A stretch of DNA of 64,000 nucleotides. It comes from Candidatus Planktophila sp. Lineage in GTDB: Bacteria > Actinomycetota > Actinomycetes > Nanopelagicales > Nanopelagicaceae. The notes below the pieces were generated by a model. The model was not told the origin of the DNA, did not search any database, and saw only the letters and a program-made list of their open reading frames with translations. Position numbers and translations under genes: made by a program. The stretch is taken from assembly GCA_030649935.1 (NCBI GenBank), contig JAUSFN010000022.1, forward strand, positions 61,319 to 125,318, given 5' to 3'. Positions 24,837 through 33,385 of the stretch are shown here, piece after piece (position 1 is the stretch's first letter; every line of letters starts with the position of its first letter).

Positions 24837-26309
24837 TTAATCTCTGAACCATCCAGATCGACTAGGAGCATTGTTGGTCCAAATGTGTTTGATTTCAAGG
24901 TACTCACCCAAGCCGTGCTCGCCTAATTCGCGGCCAATTCCCGATTGCTTGTAACCACCCCACTCAGCAGCTGGACGATATGGACCAAAATCATTGACCC
25001 AAATGGTGCCATGACGTAATGCACTGGCCACACGAGCAGCTTTTTCAGAATCACTACTCCACAGGCCTCCTGATAAACCAAAATTCGTATCATTTCCTAT
25101 CGCTATTGCTTCAGATTCGGTATCAAATACTTCCACAGTCATGATCGGTCCAAATGACTCTTCTTGGACGCAAGACATTGAAGATTTAGCGTTATCTAGA
25201 ACTGTTGGCAGGTAATACCAGCCATTGGCATGTTCTGGCTTTTCACTACGTCTTCCACCAACTAAGAGTGTGGCACCCTCAGAAACACCCTTCTCAACAT
25301 ATTCGCTGACACTTTTTAAATGTGCCGCGCTAATTAATGGACCAGCTTCGGCCAATTCATCATCTGGTCCCCCAAGTCGAATCTTTGCTGCGCGTCGAAC
25401 AATTTCATTAACTACACGATCATGAATCGAACGTTCAACTAATAATCGAGTTCCTGCCGAGCAGACTTGTCCAGAGTGCAAGAAGGCTGCAGTGACGGCG
25501 TTATCAATTGCAGCATCAATATCGGCATCGGCGAAGATAATGTGTGGATTTTTACCACCGAGTTCGAGGGCTAATTTTTTCACCGTTTGCGCTGCCGCCC
25601 TCATAATTGTCTGGCCCGTTGTTAACCCACCAGTGAAAGAGACTAAATCAACGCGTGGATCATTAATGAGCAGAGTGCCAACCACAGAGCCAGGACCTAA
25701 AATTAAATTTGCAACTCCACTTGGCGTGCCAGCCTCTTCAATTATCTTCATGAGAGCAATTGCACTCTGAGGCGTTAACTCGGAGGGCTTAACAATAAAG
25801 GAGCATCCCGCTACTAATGCAGGAGCAACTTTCCAAGCGATCTGTAAGAGGGGATAGTTCCAAGGCCCTATAAGGGAGGCAACACCGAGTGGCTCGTGAA
25901 CAATTCGGCTACTTACATGCGGTAGACCAACATCAACTCTGCGGCCGTGTTCCTTAGCGCCAAGGGCCGCGAAATGTCTAAAGGTTGATACGACATCGGC
26001 GACATCATATTGGGCTTCGATAAATCGCTTTCCGGTGTCATCACTCTCTTTGCGGGCGATTAGGTCGGCATCACGCTCTAGTAAGTCGGCAATTGTTGAA
26101 ACTAAATCACTGCGTTCTTTAAAACTCCAAGAGGTAAATACACCAGAGTCAAAAGATCTGCGGGCTGCGGTGATTGCATCGTGCACATCGGCCTGTGTCG
26201 CTTGTGAAACAGTGGCGACAATCCTTTGATCATGCGGGCTATGCACATCGTGGCTGCCGCCATCAGATGCCGCTTTCCAAACACCATCGATGAAAATCGT
26301 TGCGACCAT
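24837..26309 (-). CDS. betB: betaine aldehyde dehydrogenase
   Basis: A 490-residue NAD(P)-dependent aldehyde dehydrogenase. The catalytic glutamate lies in LALELGGKNPHI, and the nucleophile in SGQVCSAGTRLLVE. The C-terminal EWGGYKQSGIGRELGEHGL is typical of the betaine/aminoaldehyde branch. It would oxidise betaine aldehyde from BetA to glycine betaine. It starts 7 nt after the mttB stop, so oxidation and demethylation are in one transcript. Confidence 0.88.
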   Translation of the reverse strand: MVATIFIDGVWKAASDGGSHDVHSPHDQRIVATVSQATQADVHDAITAARRSFDSGVFTSWSFKERSDLVSTIADLLERDADLIARKESDDTGKRFIEAQYDVADVVSTFRHFAALGAKEHGRRVDVGLPHVSSRIVHEPLGVASLIGPWNYPLLQIAWKVAPALVAGCSFIVKPSELTPQSAIALMKIIEEAGTPSGVANLILGPGSVVGTLLINDPRVDLVSFTGGLTTGQTIMRAAAQTVKKLALELGGKNPHIIFADADIDAAIDNAVTAAFLHSGQVCSAGTRLLVERSIHDRVVNEIVRRAAKIRLGGPDDELAEAGPLISAAHLKSVSEYVEKGVSEGATLLVGGRRSEKPEHANGWYYLPTVLDNAKSSMSCVQEESFGPIMTVEVFDTESEAIAIGNDTNFGLSGGLWSSDSEKAARVASALRHGTIWVNDFGPYRPAAEWGGYKQSGIGRELGEHGLGEYLEIKHIWTNNAPSRSGWFRD

Positions 26310-26316
26310 AGTGGAT

Positions 26317-27753
26317 TTAATCTAGTTGGCTTTTGCGCATTGCGACAAACTCGTCGAGTTCTTGACGCACCCGTGGATCCATGTCAGGAGCCACGAAATC
26401 CTCCAACTTTTTCTTGTAAATTTCACTAGCGCGGGCCTTGGTATCTTTGCCGCCTAATCGGGTCCAGCGTTCGAAATTATCGCTGTTAGTTAAAAATGGT
26501 CGATAGAAACAGTCACGGAAGCGCTCCATGGTGTGAGCTGCACCAAGGAAATGCCCCCCATGTCCGACTTCTAGATGGGCATCAAAGGCCAAGGATTCAA
26601 TATTAAATTCAAGCGGAGTGAACTCAGTCATGAGCGATTGGAGGATTTCAATATCGAGAATAAATTTTTCATAACAAGAGACTAGGCCGCCTTCTAACCA
26701 ACCTGCAGTATGCATTACCCAGTTAGTGCCCGATAAAAATGTTGGCATCATCGTCATCATGGATTGATATGCAGATTGTGCGTCGACAGTCTGTGAGGAG
26801 TTCAAGCCGCCGCCGCCACGGAATGGAAGATTAAAGCTACGTGCAATTTGACCGGTACAGAGAAGGCCAATTCCAGATTCAGGGGTACCAAACTGTGGTG
26901 AACCCGATTGCATATCGATGTTAGATAGAAAAGAGCCAAAAACTATTGGACATCCCGGATTGAGTGTCTGCGCGAGCGCAATTCCAGTTAATGCTTCGGC
27001 TATTTGTTGTGCCAATGTGGCAGGAATCGTTACGGGGCTCATTGCGCCCATCAAAAGAAATGGTGTAACTACAACTGGTTGCCCCGCTAAAACATACTCA
27101 CGAAGTGAATCCAGCATTCGATCATCCCAACGCAAAGGTGAGTTGCAATTAATCAGAGATATCAAAGCGGGAGTTTCAACTATCGCTTCACGACCTCCAT
27201 GAATTATCTCTGCCATTGCGATGACATCTTTTGCATTCTGGGCCGTGACAACATTACCCATAAAAAACTTATCGGTAAGCGTAGCCGCGGCATAGGCCAT
27301 ATCTAAGTGGCGTGAATCAAGGGATAAGTCATTAGGTTCGCAGACGACACCACCGACGCTATCTAGCGCATCAAATGATTGGGCTAACTTGCAAAAATTT
27401 TCGTAATCATTAAAGGTCGCATCGCGGCGAATATCGCCTTCGCGTACAAATGGTGGACCGTAAACGCCACCAAAGACCATCGAATTACCACCAATGTGAA
27501 CATTATTTTTTGGGTTGCGAGCGCGAAGGTTGAACTCACGTGGCGCTAATGCACACTGCTTCAAAATCCAGTCTGGGTCAAATTTAACGTTTTCACCTTC
27601 AACGCTTTGGCCAGCCTCACGCAGAAGATCTATAGCCCAAGGCGACATGAACTCAATGCCAATCTCAGAGACGATTCGGCGCCAACCAGCCGTTAACGTC
27701 GCCATAGATTCTTGGCTTAAGATTTCATATCGTGGCATTCGATTTTCAAACAT
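26317..27753 (-). CDS. mtgB: non-pyrrolysine MttB-family methyltransferase, probable glycine betaine:corrinoid methyltransferase (MtgB-like)
   Basis: A 478-residue TIM-barrel protein of the trimethylamine-methyltransferase (MttB) superfamily. Recognisable blocks are MSPWAIDLLREAG, GGVYGPPFVREGDIRRD, TPFLLMGAMSPVTIPA and GGGGLNSSQTVDAQSAYQSM. The frame has no in-frame amber codon, so it is the non-Pyl type, which includes the glycine betaine methyltransferase MtgB of Desulfitobacterium. It would move one methyl of betaine to the corrinoid protein at 28623, leaving dimethylglycine. AAGGAG precedes the ATG. It diverges from iclR over a palindromic operator and is followed by betB and proVWX. Proline betaine or carnitine are alternative substrates. 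Confidence 0.85.
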   Translation of the reverse strand: MFENRMPRYEILSQESMATLTAGWRRIVSEIGIEFMSPWAIDLLREAGQSVEGENVKFDPDWILKQCALAPREFNLRARNPKNNVHIGGNSMVFGGVYGPPFVREGDIRRDATFNDYENFCKLAQSFDALDSVGGVVCEPNDLSLDSRHLDMAYAAATLTDKFFMGNVVTAQNAKDVIAMAEIIHGGREAIVETPALISLINCNSPLRWDDRMLDSLREYVLAGQPVVVTPFLLMGAMSPVTIPATLAQQIAEALTGIALAQTLNPGCPIVFGSFLSNIDMQSGSPQFGTPESGIGLLCTGQIARSFNLPFRGGGGLNSSQTVDAQSAYQSMMTMMPTFLSGTNWVMHTAGWLEGGLVSCYEKFILDIEILQSLMTEFTPLEFNIESLAFDAHLEVGHGGHFLGAAHTMERFRDCFYRPFLTNSDNFERWTRLGGKDTKARASEIYKKKLEDFVAPDMDPRVRQELDEFVAMRKSQLD

Positions 27754-27810
27754 GAAGCACTCCTTCGTGTCTATTGACCATTGGGCACCAACGAGAATAC
27801 CCTTAGATAG

Positions 27811-27845
27811 TGGAACAGTGGTTCCATATTATGGAACACTATGGT
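27811..27845. promoter_or_regulatory. IclR-type operator in the mtgB/iclR divergent promoter
   Basis: Two overlapping palindromes. TGGAAC-AGTG-GTTCCA spans 27811-27826 and GTTCCATA-T-TATGGAAC spans 27821-27837, an almost perfect 17-mer of the length IclR-family proteins bind. TATTAT at 27827-27832, inside the second palindrome, and TATGGT at 27840-27845 are possible -10 boxes for iclR. Binding would block both directions. Confidence 0.75.
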
Positions 27846-27864
27846 AACTGTAAAAGGTGGGGCG

Positions 27865-28626
27865 ATGAGTGAGTTAGTGAGTGGAACACAGGCTATCGAT
27901 CGTGCCAGTGCCTTGCTTATTCACATTTTAGAATCTTCGACCCCGCCACTTTTATCTCAACTGGCTCGTACCTATGAAATTCCAAAGAGCACGACCTCAC
28001 GGATGCTCAGTGCTCTAGAGCGCCAAGGGCTTATACGTCGAGATCAACAAGGAGCCTTCATCGCCGGGGATGTTCTGACTCAATTTGCCCGCTCACAAAA
28101 TCATGACTCGGTTTTGGTCGCACGAGTACATTCGGTTTTGGAGAAATTAGCAATGATTACCGGTGAAACCGCAAATTTGGCCATTGCAAGTAATGGCGAA
28201 ATGAAGTTAATCGATCAAGTAGATGGCCATTACTTGTTAGGTGCAACAAACTGGGTTGGTAGAGGTATTCCATTTCACGCCTCAGCTCTCGGGAAAATTC
28301 TTTTAGCATATGGCGCAGCAACGATTCCACTTGGCAAACTTGAAAGACTCACAGCAAAGACAATTACTTCCAGGCCAAAACTATTGACCGAACTCGAGAA
28401 CGTTCGCAAAAAAGGATATGCAATTATTATCGATGAGCTAGAAGAGGGATTAGTTGCAGTAGCAGCACCCATTCGTGAAGATGATGGACGAGTTGTTGGA
28501 GCAATTTCAATCTCTGGTCCATCTCCACGATTAACACTTAGAGATTTAGCCAAGATAGGCGAAGTTATTATCCAAGAGATCCACTCACTCCAGGCAAACC
28601 ATGAAGGAAAGATAGGTGCAGCATGA
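27865..28626 (+). CDS. IclR-family transcriptional regulator
   Basis: A 253-residue regulator. The N-terminal winged helix is SQLARTYEIPKSTTSRMLSA and the C-terminal IclR effector domain has TGETANLAIASNGEM, AIPFHASALGKILLA-like and EELEEGLVAVAAPI. It probably senses betaine, choline or a demethylation product. ATG 27865 follows GGTGGGG; an earlier ATG at 27841 lies 8 nt after TATTAT, so a leaderless longer form is possible. The gene overlaps the corrinoid protein by 4 nt, so regulator and pathway are one transcript and should autoregulate. Confidence 0.9.
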   Translation: MSELVSGTQAIDRASALLIHILESSTPPLLSQLARTYEIPKSTTSRMLSALERQGLIRRDQQGAFIAGDVLTQFARSQNHDSVLVARVHSVLEKLAMITGETANLAIASNGEMKLIDQVDGHYLLGATNWVGRGIPFHASALGKILLAYGAATIPLGKLERLTAKTITSRPKLLTELENVRKKGYAIIIDELEEGLVAVAAPIREDDGRVVGAISISGPSPRLTLRDLAKIGEVIIQEIHSLQANHEGKIGAA

Positions 28627-29288
28627 CTCATGACGACATCATCAAGGCTCTCTTTGACGAGACCTTAGTTGGTAATGCTCCGGCAGTTTTAGAGTTAACT
28701 AAAGCGGGAATCGCCGATGGCATGACTCCGAGCACAATTCTCTTTGATGCACTTATTCCGGCACTAGAAGAAGTGGGTGCTCGTTTTGAGCGCGGGGATT
28801 TTTTTGTTCCAGAGATGCTCGTCTCAGGTAAGGCGATGTCGGGAGCTCTCGCATTTCTGCGACCCTTATTAGCTGAAACAGGCGCTGAAACCGTAGGTAC
28901 ATATTTGATGGGAACTGTTAAGGGCGATGTTCACGATATTGGCAAGAACTTAGTAAATATCATGCTCGAAGGTGCCGGCTTTAACGTTATTGACCTCGGC
29001 GTACAGGTTGCGCCTGAAAAATTTATCGCTGGAATTCTCGAACACAAGCCAGATATCGTTGGAATGTCTGCCTTCTTAACAACAACTATGCCGATGTTTA
29101 AAGTCAATATTCATGAAATAACAAAGGCTGGGCTTCGCGATCAAGTCATCATTATGGTTGGTGGAGCTCCAGTTACTCAGGAATATGCCGATGTCGTCGG
29201 CGCTGATGGTTTTGCCGCCGATGCATCGACTGCGGTACGTATTGCTAAGGATTTAATCGCTAAGAAGCGTACTGCGGTTTCTGCATAA
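28623..29288 (+). CDS. mtgC: corrinoid methyl-carrier protein (MtgC/MttC-like)
   Basis: A 221-residue two-domain protein. Residues 1-85 form the helical cap found in methionine-synthase-like corrinoid proteins. The B12-binding Rossmann domain follows, with GTVKGDVHDIGKNLV holding the cobalt-ligating His104 (DxHxxG), then SAFLTTTM and GGAPV. It carries the methyl group from the MttB-family enzyme to the methyltransferase at 30597. It is 4 nt coupled to iclR and lies first in a seven-gene run of tightly spaced genes. Confidence 0.93.
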   Translation: MTHDDIIKALFDETLVGNAPAVLELTKAGIADGMTPSTILFDALIPALEEVGARFERGDFFVPEMLVSGKAMSGALAFLRPLLAETGAETVGTYLMGTVKGDVHDIGKNLVNIMLEGAGFNVIDLGVQVAPEKFIAGILEHKPDIVGMSAFLTTTMPMFKVNIHEITKAGLRDQVIIMVGGAPVTQEYADVVGADGFAADASTAVRIAKDLIAKKRTAVSA

Positions 29289-29295
29289 GAGAAAA

Positions 29296-29676
29296 ATGCT
29301 AAAAAAACTTCTCCCCTTTGTTGAACATGCCTTGAAAGCCCCTGTTTGGGACTGTCGCATGTGTGGACAGTGCGTGCTTCATTCAACGGGAATGACCTGT
29401 CCGATGACCTGTCCCAAAACATTGCGCAATGGTCCATGTGGCGGAGTACGTGAAAATGGTCACTGCGAAGTTATTCCAGAGATGCAGTGCATTTGGGTAA
29501 AAGCCTACGATCGCACTATTTCTCTTCCATTGCCAAAGGTATGGAAGCAGCATTACAACGAACTTCGCCCGCCGGTCGATATGCAGTTACAAGGAACTTC
29601 TTCGTGGGTCAATTTAGTAACTAAACGCGATCAGCAAGTTCCAGGGGGATGGTCGGTACAAGGTAGTGAGCACTAA
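29296..29676 (+). CDS. metV: MetV-like methylene-THF reductase accessory subunit
   Basis: A 126-residue cysteine-rich protein of the MTHFR C-terminal (zinc/FeS) family. Cysteine motifs are CRMCGQC, CPMTCPK, NGPCGG, GHCEV and MQCIW. In acetogens MetV binds MetF and links it to another electron carrier. The stop and the metF start overlap as TAATG. The presence of MetV suggests that MetF here is not the plain NADH enzyme and may run methyl-THF to methylene-THF with an electron acceptor of unknown identity. Confidence 0.85.
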   Translation: MLKKLLPFVEHALKAPVWDCRMCGQCVLHSTGMTCPMTCPKTLRNGPCGGVRENGHCEVIPEMQCIWVKAYDRTISLPLPKVWKQHYNELRPPVDMQLQGTSSWVNLVTKRDQQVPGGWSVQGSEH

Positions 29677-30587
29677 TGTCGGTGCTGCGTGAGAAATTAG
29701 AAAATTCAAACGATGTGGTTTTCACTGCTGAGTTTCCATCTGTCGATGGCGGTGGAATGGCAAGTGTTGAAAGAAATGCAGCTCGCTTAGCGCCATGGTT
29801 TGATGCCGTAAATGCAACTGATAATCCTGCAGCTCATGCACATACATCTAATACAACCACGGCCATAGCAATGAAGATGTATGGCTTAGAGCCGATCATG
29901 CAGATAGTCTGCCGCGATAAAAACCGTCTAGCAATTCAGTCGGACATGATGGGTGCGTCCCTTCATGGGATAACAAATCTCTCTCTTTTAACCGGCGATG
30001 ATGTCACTGCCGGCGATGAGCCAGAGGCTCGAAGAGTCTTTGATATTGATAGTGCTCAAGCCATAAATATCGCTCGGATCTTGGGGGAAGGTAAGTACCT
30101 TTCAGGAAGGCCGATCAAACCAGCTCCAGATTTTTATCTAGGAGCCGTTGAAAATGCCGCAGCCCCTCCATTTGACTATCGAATTCAACGGGCACTGAAG
30201 AAGTACCGCGCGGGGGCGAAATTCTTGCAACTTCAAATCTGCTTTCACCCTGATCGCCTTGAGGCTTTTTGCAAAGGTGTGGCAGAAGTCGCACCTGATC
30301 TCAAACTCATTCCGACCGTTGTCTTAGTTAAAGGCGCCAAAGGATTGGGCTTCATGAATGATAAGGTTCCCGGCATAGACGTTCCGGTCAGTTTTCTGGC
30401 ACGAGTGCAAAAGGCCAGTGATCCCAGTGTTGAGGTCATTAAGTTAACTCTTGAACTGGCTCGGCACGCACTTACTCTCCCTGGAGTCCGTGGCCTTCAC
30501 ATCACAGATTTTCGTCACGATGATTCACTTGATAGCTTTATGAACGATTTAGGCCGAACACCGAAACGCCAGACAACGAATAGATAG
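29676..30587 (+). CDS. metF: methylenetetrahydrofolate reductase
   Basis: A 303-residue TIM-barrel flavoprotein. The N-terminal FTAEFPSVDGGG (with the catalytic glutamate), NATDNPAAHAHTSN, LLTGDDVTAGDEP and AKFLQLQICF match the MetF family. The pathway context calls for the oxidative direction, methyl-THF to methylene-THF. It is joined to metV at TAATG and is followed by the methyltransferase after 9 nt. Confidence 0.9.
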   Translation: MSVLREKLENSNDVVFTAEFPSVDGGGMASVERNAARLAPWFDAVNATDNPAAHAHTSNTTTAIAMKMYGLEPIMQIVCRDKNRLAIQSDMMGASLHGITNLSLLTGDDVTAGDEPEARRVFDIDSAQAINIARILGEGKYLSGRPIKPAPDFYLGAVENAAAPPFDYRIQRALKKYRAGAKFLQLQICFHPDRLEAFCKGVAEVAPDLKLIPTVVLVKGAKGLGFMNDKVPGIDVPVSFLARVQKASDPSVEVIKLTLELARHALTLPGVRGLHITDFRHDDSLDSFMNDLGRTPKRQTTNR

Positions 30588-30596
30588 GGGCGCACG

Positions 30597-31478
30597 ATGC
30601 ATACAGTTCTCTCTTCACCTGGCCAGACGGTTACGATCGGTCACGACCAACCCTTTTGCATTATCGGCGAACGTATCAACCCAACGGGCCGAAAAAAGTT
30701 TCAATTACAACTTCGCGCTGGTGATCTTTCGGCAATCGAAAAGGATGTGGCTGATCAAATCGCAGGCGGCGCCAACGTTCTAGATGTGAATATGGGAGTC
30801 CCCTTAACGGATGAACCTCTCCTTCTATCTAAGGCAATTACCTTAATTCAATCCATAACCGACACGCCAATCTGTATCGACTCATCGATTATTGAGGCGT
30901 TGCAAGCTGGTCTTGAAACATATCAAGGCAAAGCTCTCGTCAATAGTGTAACTGGCGAAGATGAACGTATGGATTTAGTTCTACCACTTATTAAAAAGCA
31001 CGGCGCTGCAATCATCGCACTACCTAATGATGAGACTGGAATACCTGCAACGGCCGCCGAGCGCATAGTGATTACTGAAAAGATTGTTCGCGCCGTTGAA
31101 AAACATGGCATCCCCCTTGAGGATTTAGTTATCGATCCATTAGCAATGACCGTCGGCGCCGATCCAGAAGCGGTCAAAATTACTTTAGAAACAATCTATT
31201 TGATTCGTGAAAAATGGGGGCTAAATATGACCCTTGGCGCATCTAATATTTCTTTTGGTCTTCCCTATCGCCATGCGCTTAACGCAGCATTCTTGCCCGC
31301 GGCAATGTCACATGGATTAACCTCTGCGGTCATGGACTCTCGTACTCCCTTAATCGTTGAATCAGTACGTGCAGCAGACTTGCTGCTCGGTCTAGATCCA
31401 TGGGGATCAAACTGGATTACACGTTTTAGAGCGATGGAGGCTGCAAAAACTGCTGCGACCTCTGAAAAAGGTGAATGA
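30597..31478 (+). CDS. methyltetrahydrofolate:corrinoid methyltransferase
   Basis: A 293-residue pterin-binding TIM barrel like AcsE and MtgA. The family blocks are IIGERINPTGRKKF, GANVLDVNMGVP, PICIDSS, ALVNSVTGE, DPLAMTVGAD and LGASNISFGLP, including the pterin-binding Asp and Asn. It takes the methyl from methyl-Co(III) corrinoid and makes methyl-THF. GGGGCG precedes the ATG. It overlaps the activator gene by 4 nt. Confidence 0.9.
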   Translation: MHTVLSSPGQTVTIGHDQPFCIIGERINPTGRKKFQLQLRAGDLSAIEKDVADQIAGGANVLDVNMGVPLTDEPLLLSKAITLIQSITDTPICIDSSIIEALQAGLETYQGKALVNSVTGEDERMDLVLPLIKKHGAAIIALPNDETGIPATAAERIVITEKIVRAVEKHGIPLEDLVIDPLAMTVGADPEAVKITLETIYLIREKWGLNMTLGASNISFGLPYRHALNAAFLPAAMSHGLTSAVMDSRTPLIVESVRAADLLLGLDPWGSNWITRFRAMEAAKTAATSEKGE

Positions 31479-33385
31479 GAATTAGTAGCAAAGAGCTCGA
31501 TCCTTCACTTGTGCCCCATCATGACGGTACTGGTCGGGTCAAGCTCGCCTTTAGATCACTTGAAAAAGATAACTCAGTTGCATCGGAAAAAACTATTACA
31601 GTTCCGACAGGTGTCAGTGCCTTCGATGCCGCTTCTTGGAACGGTATAGCTATTGATTCGACATGCGGTGGATATGGAACCTGCAAGAAGTGCCGCATCA
31701 AAATTACCGATGGTGAAGTTGATCCCTCTAAGTTAGATTTTCGAGCCTTCACTGAAACCGAAATTAAACAGGGCTGGAGATTGGCCTGCCTTGTGCGCAC
31801 AAGCACCGATATTTCTATTGATGTTCCTGCCTTAACAACTCGCCCAAAGGCTGCAACTGTTGGCGTAGGGCGCCAGGTTATTTTACGTCCCGCGGTGCAG
31901 AAACGTTACGTTGAATTAGAGGAGCCGACGTTACATGATCAGCGAACCGACTTGGTGCGCTTGTTTGATGCTATTGATGATATCGAAGGCACAGCATCCC
32001 TTGCGGCAATGCGCAATATCCCACGAGTTTTACGCGAATCTAATTTTAAAGTAACTGCAGTCTTTGTCGATCAAGCCTTCATAGATATTGAACCTGGAGA
32101 TACAACGGCCTTTCGCTATGGAATCGCATACGACTTAGGAACTACAACCGTGGTGGCAACTTTGTTAGATTTAAATACCGGTACGCCGTTGGCAGTTAAA
32201 TCTATTCTCAATAAGCAGCAACCATTTGGCGCCGATGTAATCACACGAATTAGTGCAACGATGTTGGATCCAGCTGCCCTTGAAAAACTATCATCGCTCG
32301 CACAAGAGACGCTAAATCAACTTACTCAAGAAGTCTGCATGGAGGCCGGTGTCGACCCACTGCATGTGTATGAAATCGCTATCGCGGGTAATGCCACTAT
32401 GAACCAATTACTTCTGGGAATCGACCCTGAACCACTAGGAGTTGCGCCATTTATTATGGCGGCAGCAGATTTTCCCGATGTAGAGGCTAAAGATATTGGG
32501 ATTGATATTCACCCGCGCGCAAAAGCGATTATTTTGCCATCGTTAGGTGCATACGTTGGTGGAGATATTATCGCTGGTGCCCTTGCATCTGGAATGGATC
32601 GCGACAAGCGCTTGCGCTTATTTATCGATGTCGGAACGAACTGTGAAATCGTCCTTGGGGATGGTGAAAAGATCTTGGCGACAGCGGCCCCAGCTGGTCC
32701 GGCATTTGAGGCGGCAAGCATTAAATGCGGCGTCCGCGCCGCCTCTGGTGCGATAGAAACAATTAAAATTACCGACGGCCAACTAGTGATCGGCACTATT
32801 GATGACACTCCGGCCATTGGTATCTGCGGCTCAGGTTTAGTCGATGCATGTGCCAGCCTCGTTGGCATTGGCTTACTCGATCACTCTGGACGCTTTGTCA
32901 CCGATGAGATTGCTAAAGAGTTAGCACCAACCTTGGCGGATCGATTACTTATGCGCGAGGGAGAACGGGTATTTGTTTTAACATGGAGTAAAGAGGTCGG
33001 CGACTTAACTGATTGCGTGTTTTTAACTCAACGTGATGTGCGCGAACTTCAATTTGCAAAGGCGGCCATTGCAACCGGGTGGGCATTACTTCTAGAAGAG
33101 TTTGGTGTGGAAGAGTCTGAGATTCAACAAGTCCTTCTTGCCGGTTCTTTTGGCTCTTACCTCTCCCCCGCATCTGCCGTTAAAATAGGTCTCGTACCTA
33201 AACTCTCCGTTATGCGCATTTTATCGGCGGGCAATGTTGCCGGAGAAGGTGCAAAAATGGTCTTGCTTTCTGCTCAAGAGCGACATGGAGCGGCGGCATT
33301 ATTGGAAGAGATTTCATATGTCGAACTCTCAGATCGCGCAGATTTTAACGATAAATTTGTGGATCGCTTAGCCTTCCCAGCATGA
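31475..33385 (+). CDS. corrinoid activation protein (RACo/ASKHA family)
   Basis: A 636-residue protein. An N-terminal 2Fe-2S ferredoxin domain has Cys64, Cys70, Cys73 (CGGYGTCKKC) and Cys105. A middle linker follows, and an ASKHA ATPase domain with YDLGTTTVVATLLDL, GNATMNQLLLG, DVGTNCEIVLG and GICGSGLVDA. RACo-type enzymes use ATP to pull an electron uphill and re-reduce Co(II) corrinoid that has been accidentally oxidised. A likely respiratory host makes this repair role especially relevant. Genes on both sides overlap by 4 nt. Confidence 0.92.
   Translation: MRISSKELDPSLVPHHDGTGRVKLAFRSLEKDNSVASEKTITVPTGVSAFDAASWNGIAIDSTCGGYGTCKKCRIKITDGEVDPSKLDFRAFTETEIKQGWRLACLVRTSTDISIDVPALTTRPKAATVGVGRQVILRPAVQKRYVELEEPTLHDQRTDLVRLFDAIDDIEGTASLAAMRNIPRVLRESNFKVTAVFVDQAFIDIEPGDTTAFRYGIAYDLGTTTVVATLLDLNTGTPLAVKSILNKQQPFGADVITRISATMLDPAALEKLSSLAQETLNQLTQEVCMEAGVDPLHVYEIAIAGNATMNQLLLGIDPEPLGVAPFIMAAADFPDVEAKDIGIDIHPRAKAIILPSLGAYVGGDIIAGALASGMDRDKRLRLFIDVGTNCEIVLGDGEKILATAAPAGPAFEAASIKCGVRAASGAIETIKITDGQLVIGTIDDTPAIGICGSGLVDACASLVGIGLLDHSGRFVTDEIAKELAPTLADRLLMREGERVFVLTWSKEVGDLTDCVFLTQRDVRELQFAKAAIATGWALLLEEFGVEESEIQQVLLAGSFGSYLSPASAVKIGLVPKLSVMRILSAGNVAGEGAKMVLLSAQERHGAAALLEEISYVELSDRADFNDKFVDRLAFPA

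Noticed and set aside
26317..27753. Pyrrolysine-containing MttB
   Set aside because: The frame is continuous with no in-frame TAG, so it is the non-pyrrolysine type.
27754..27864. Cobalamin riboswitch ahead of the corrinoid genes
   Set aside because: The interval is too short and lacks the B12-box consensus; the palindromic operator explains the region better.
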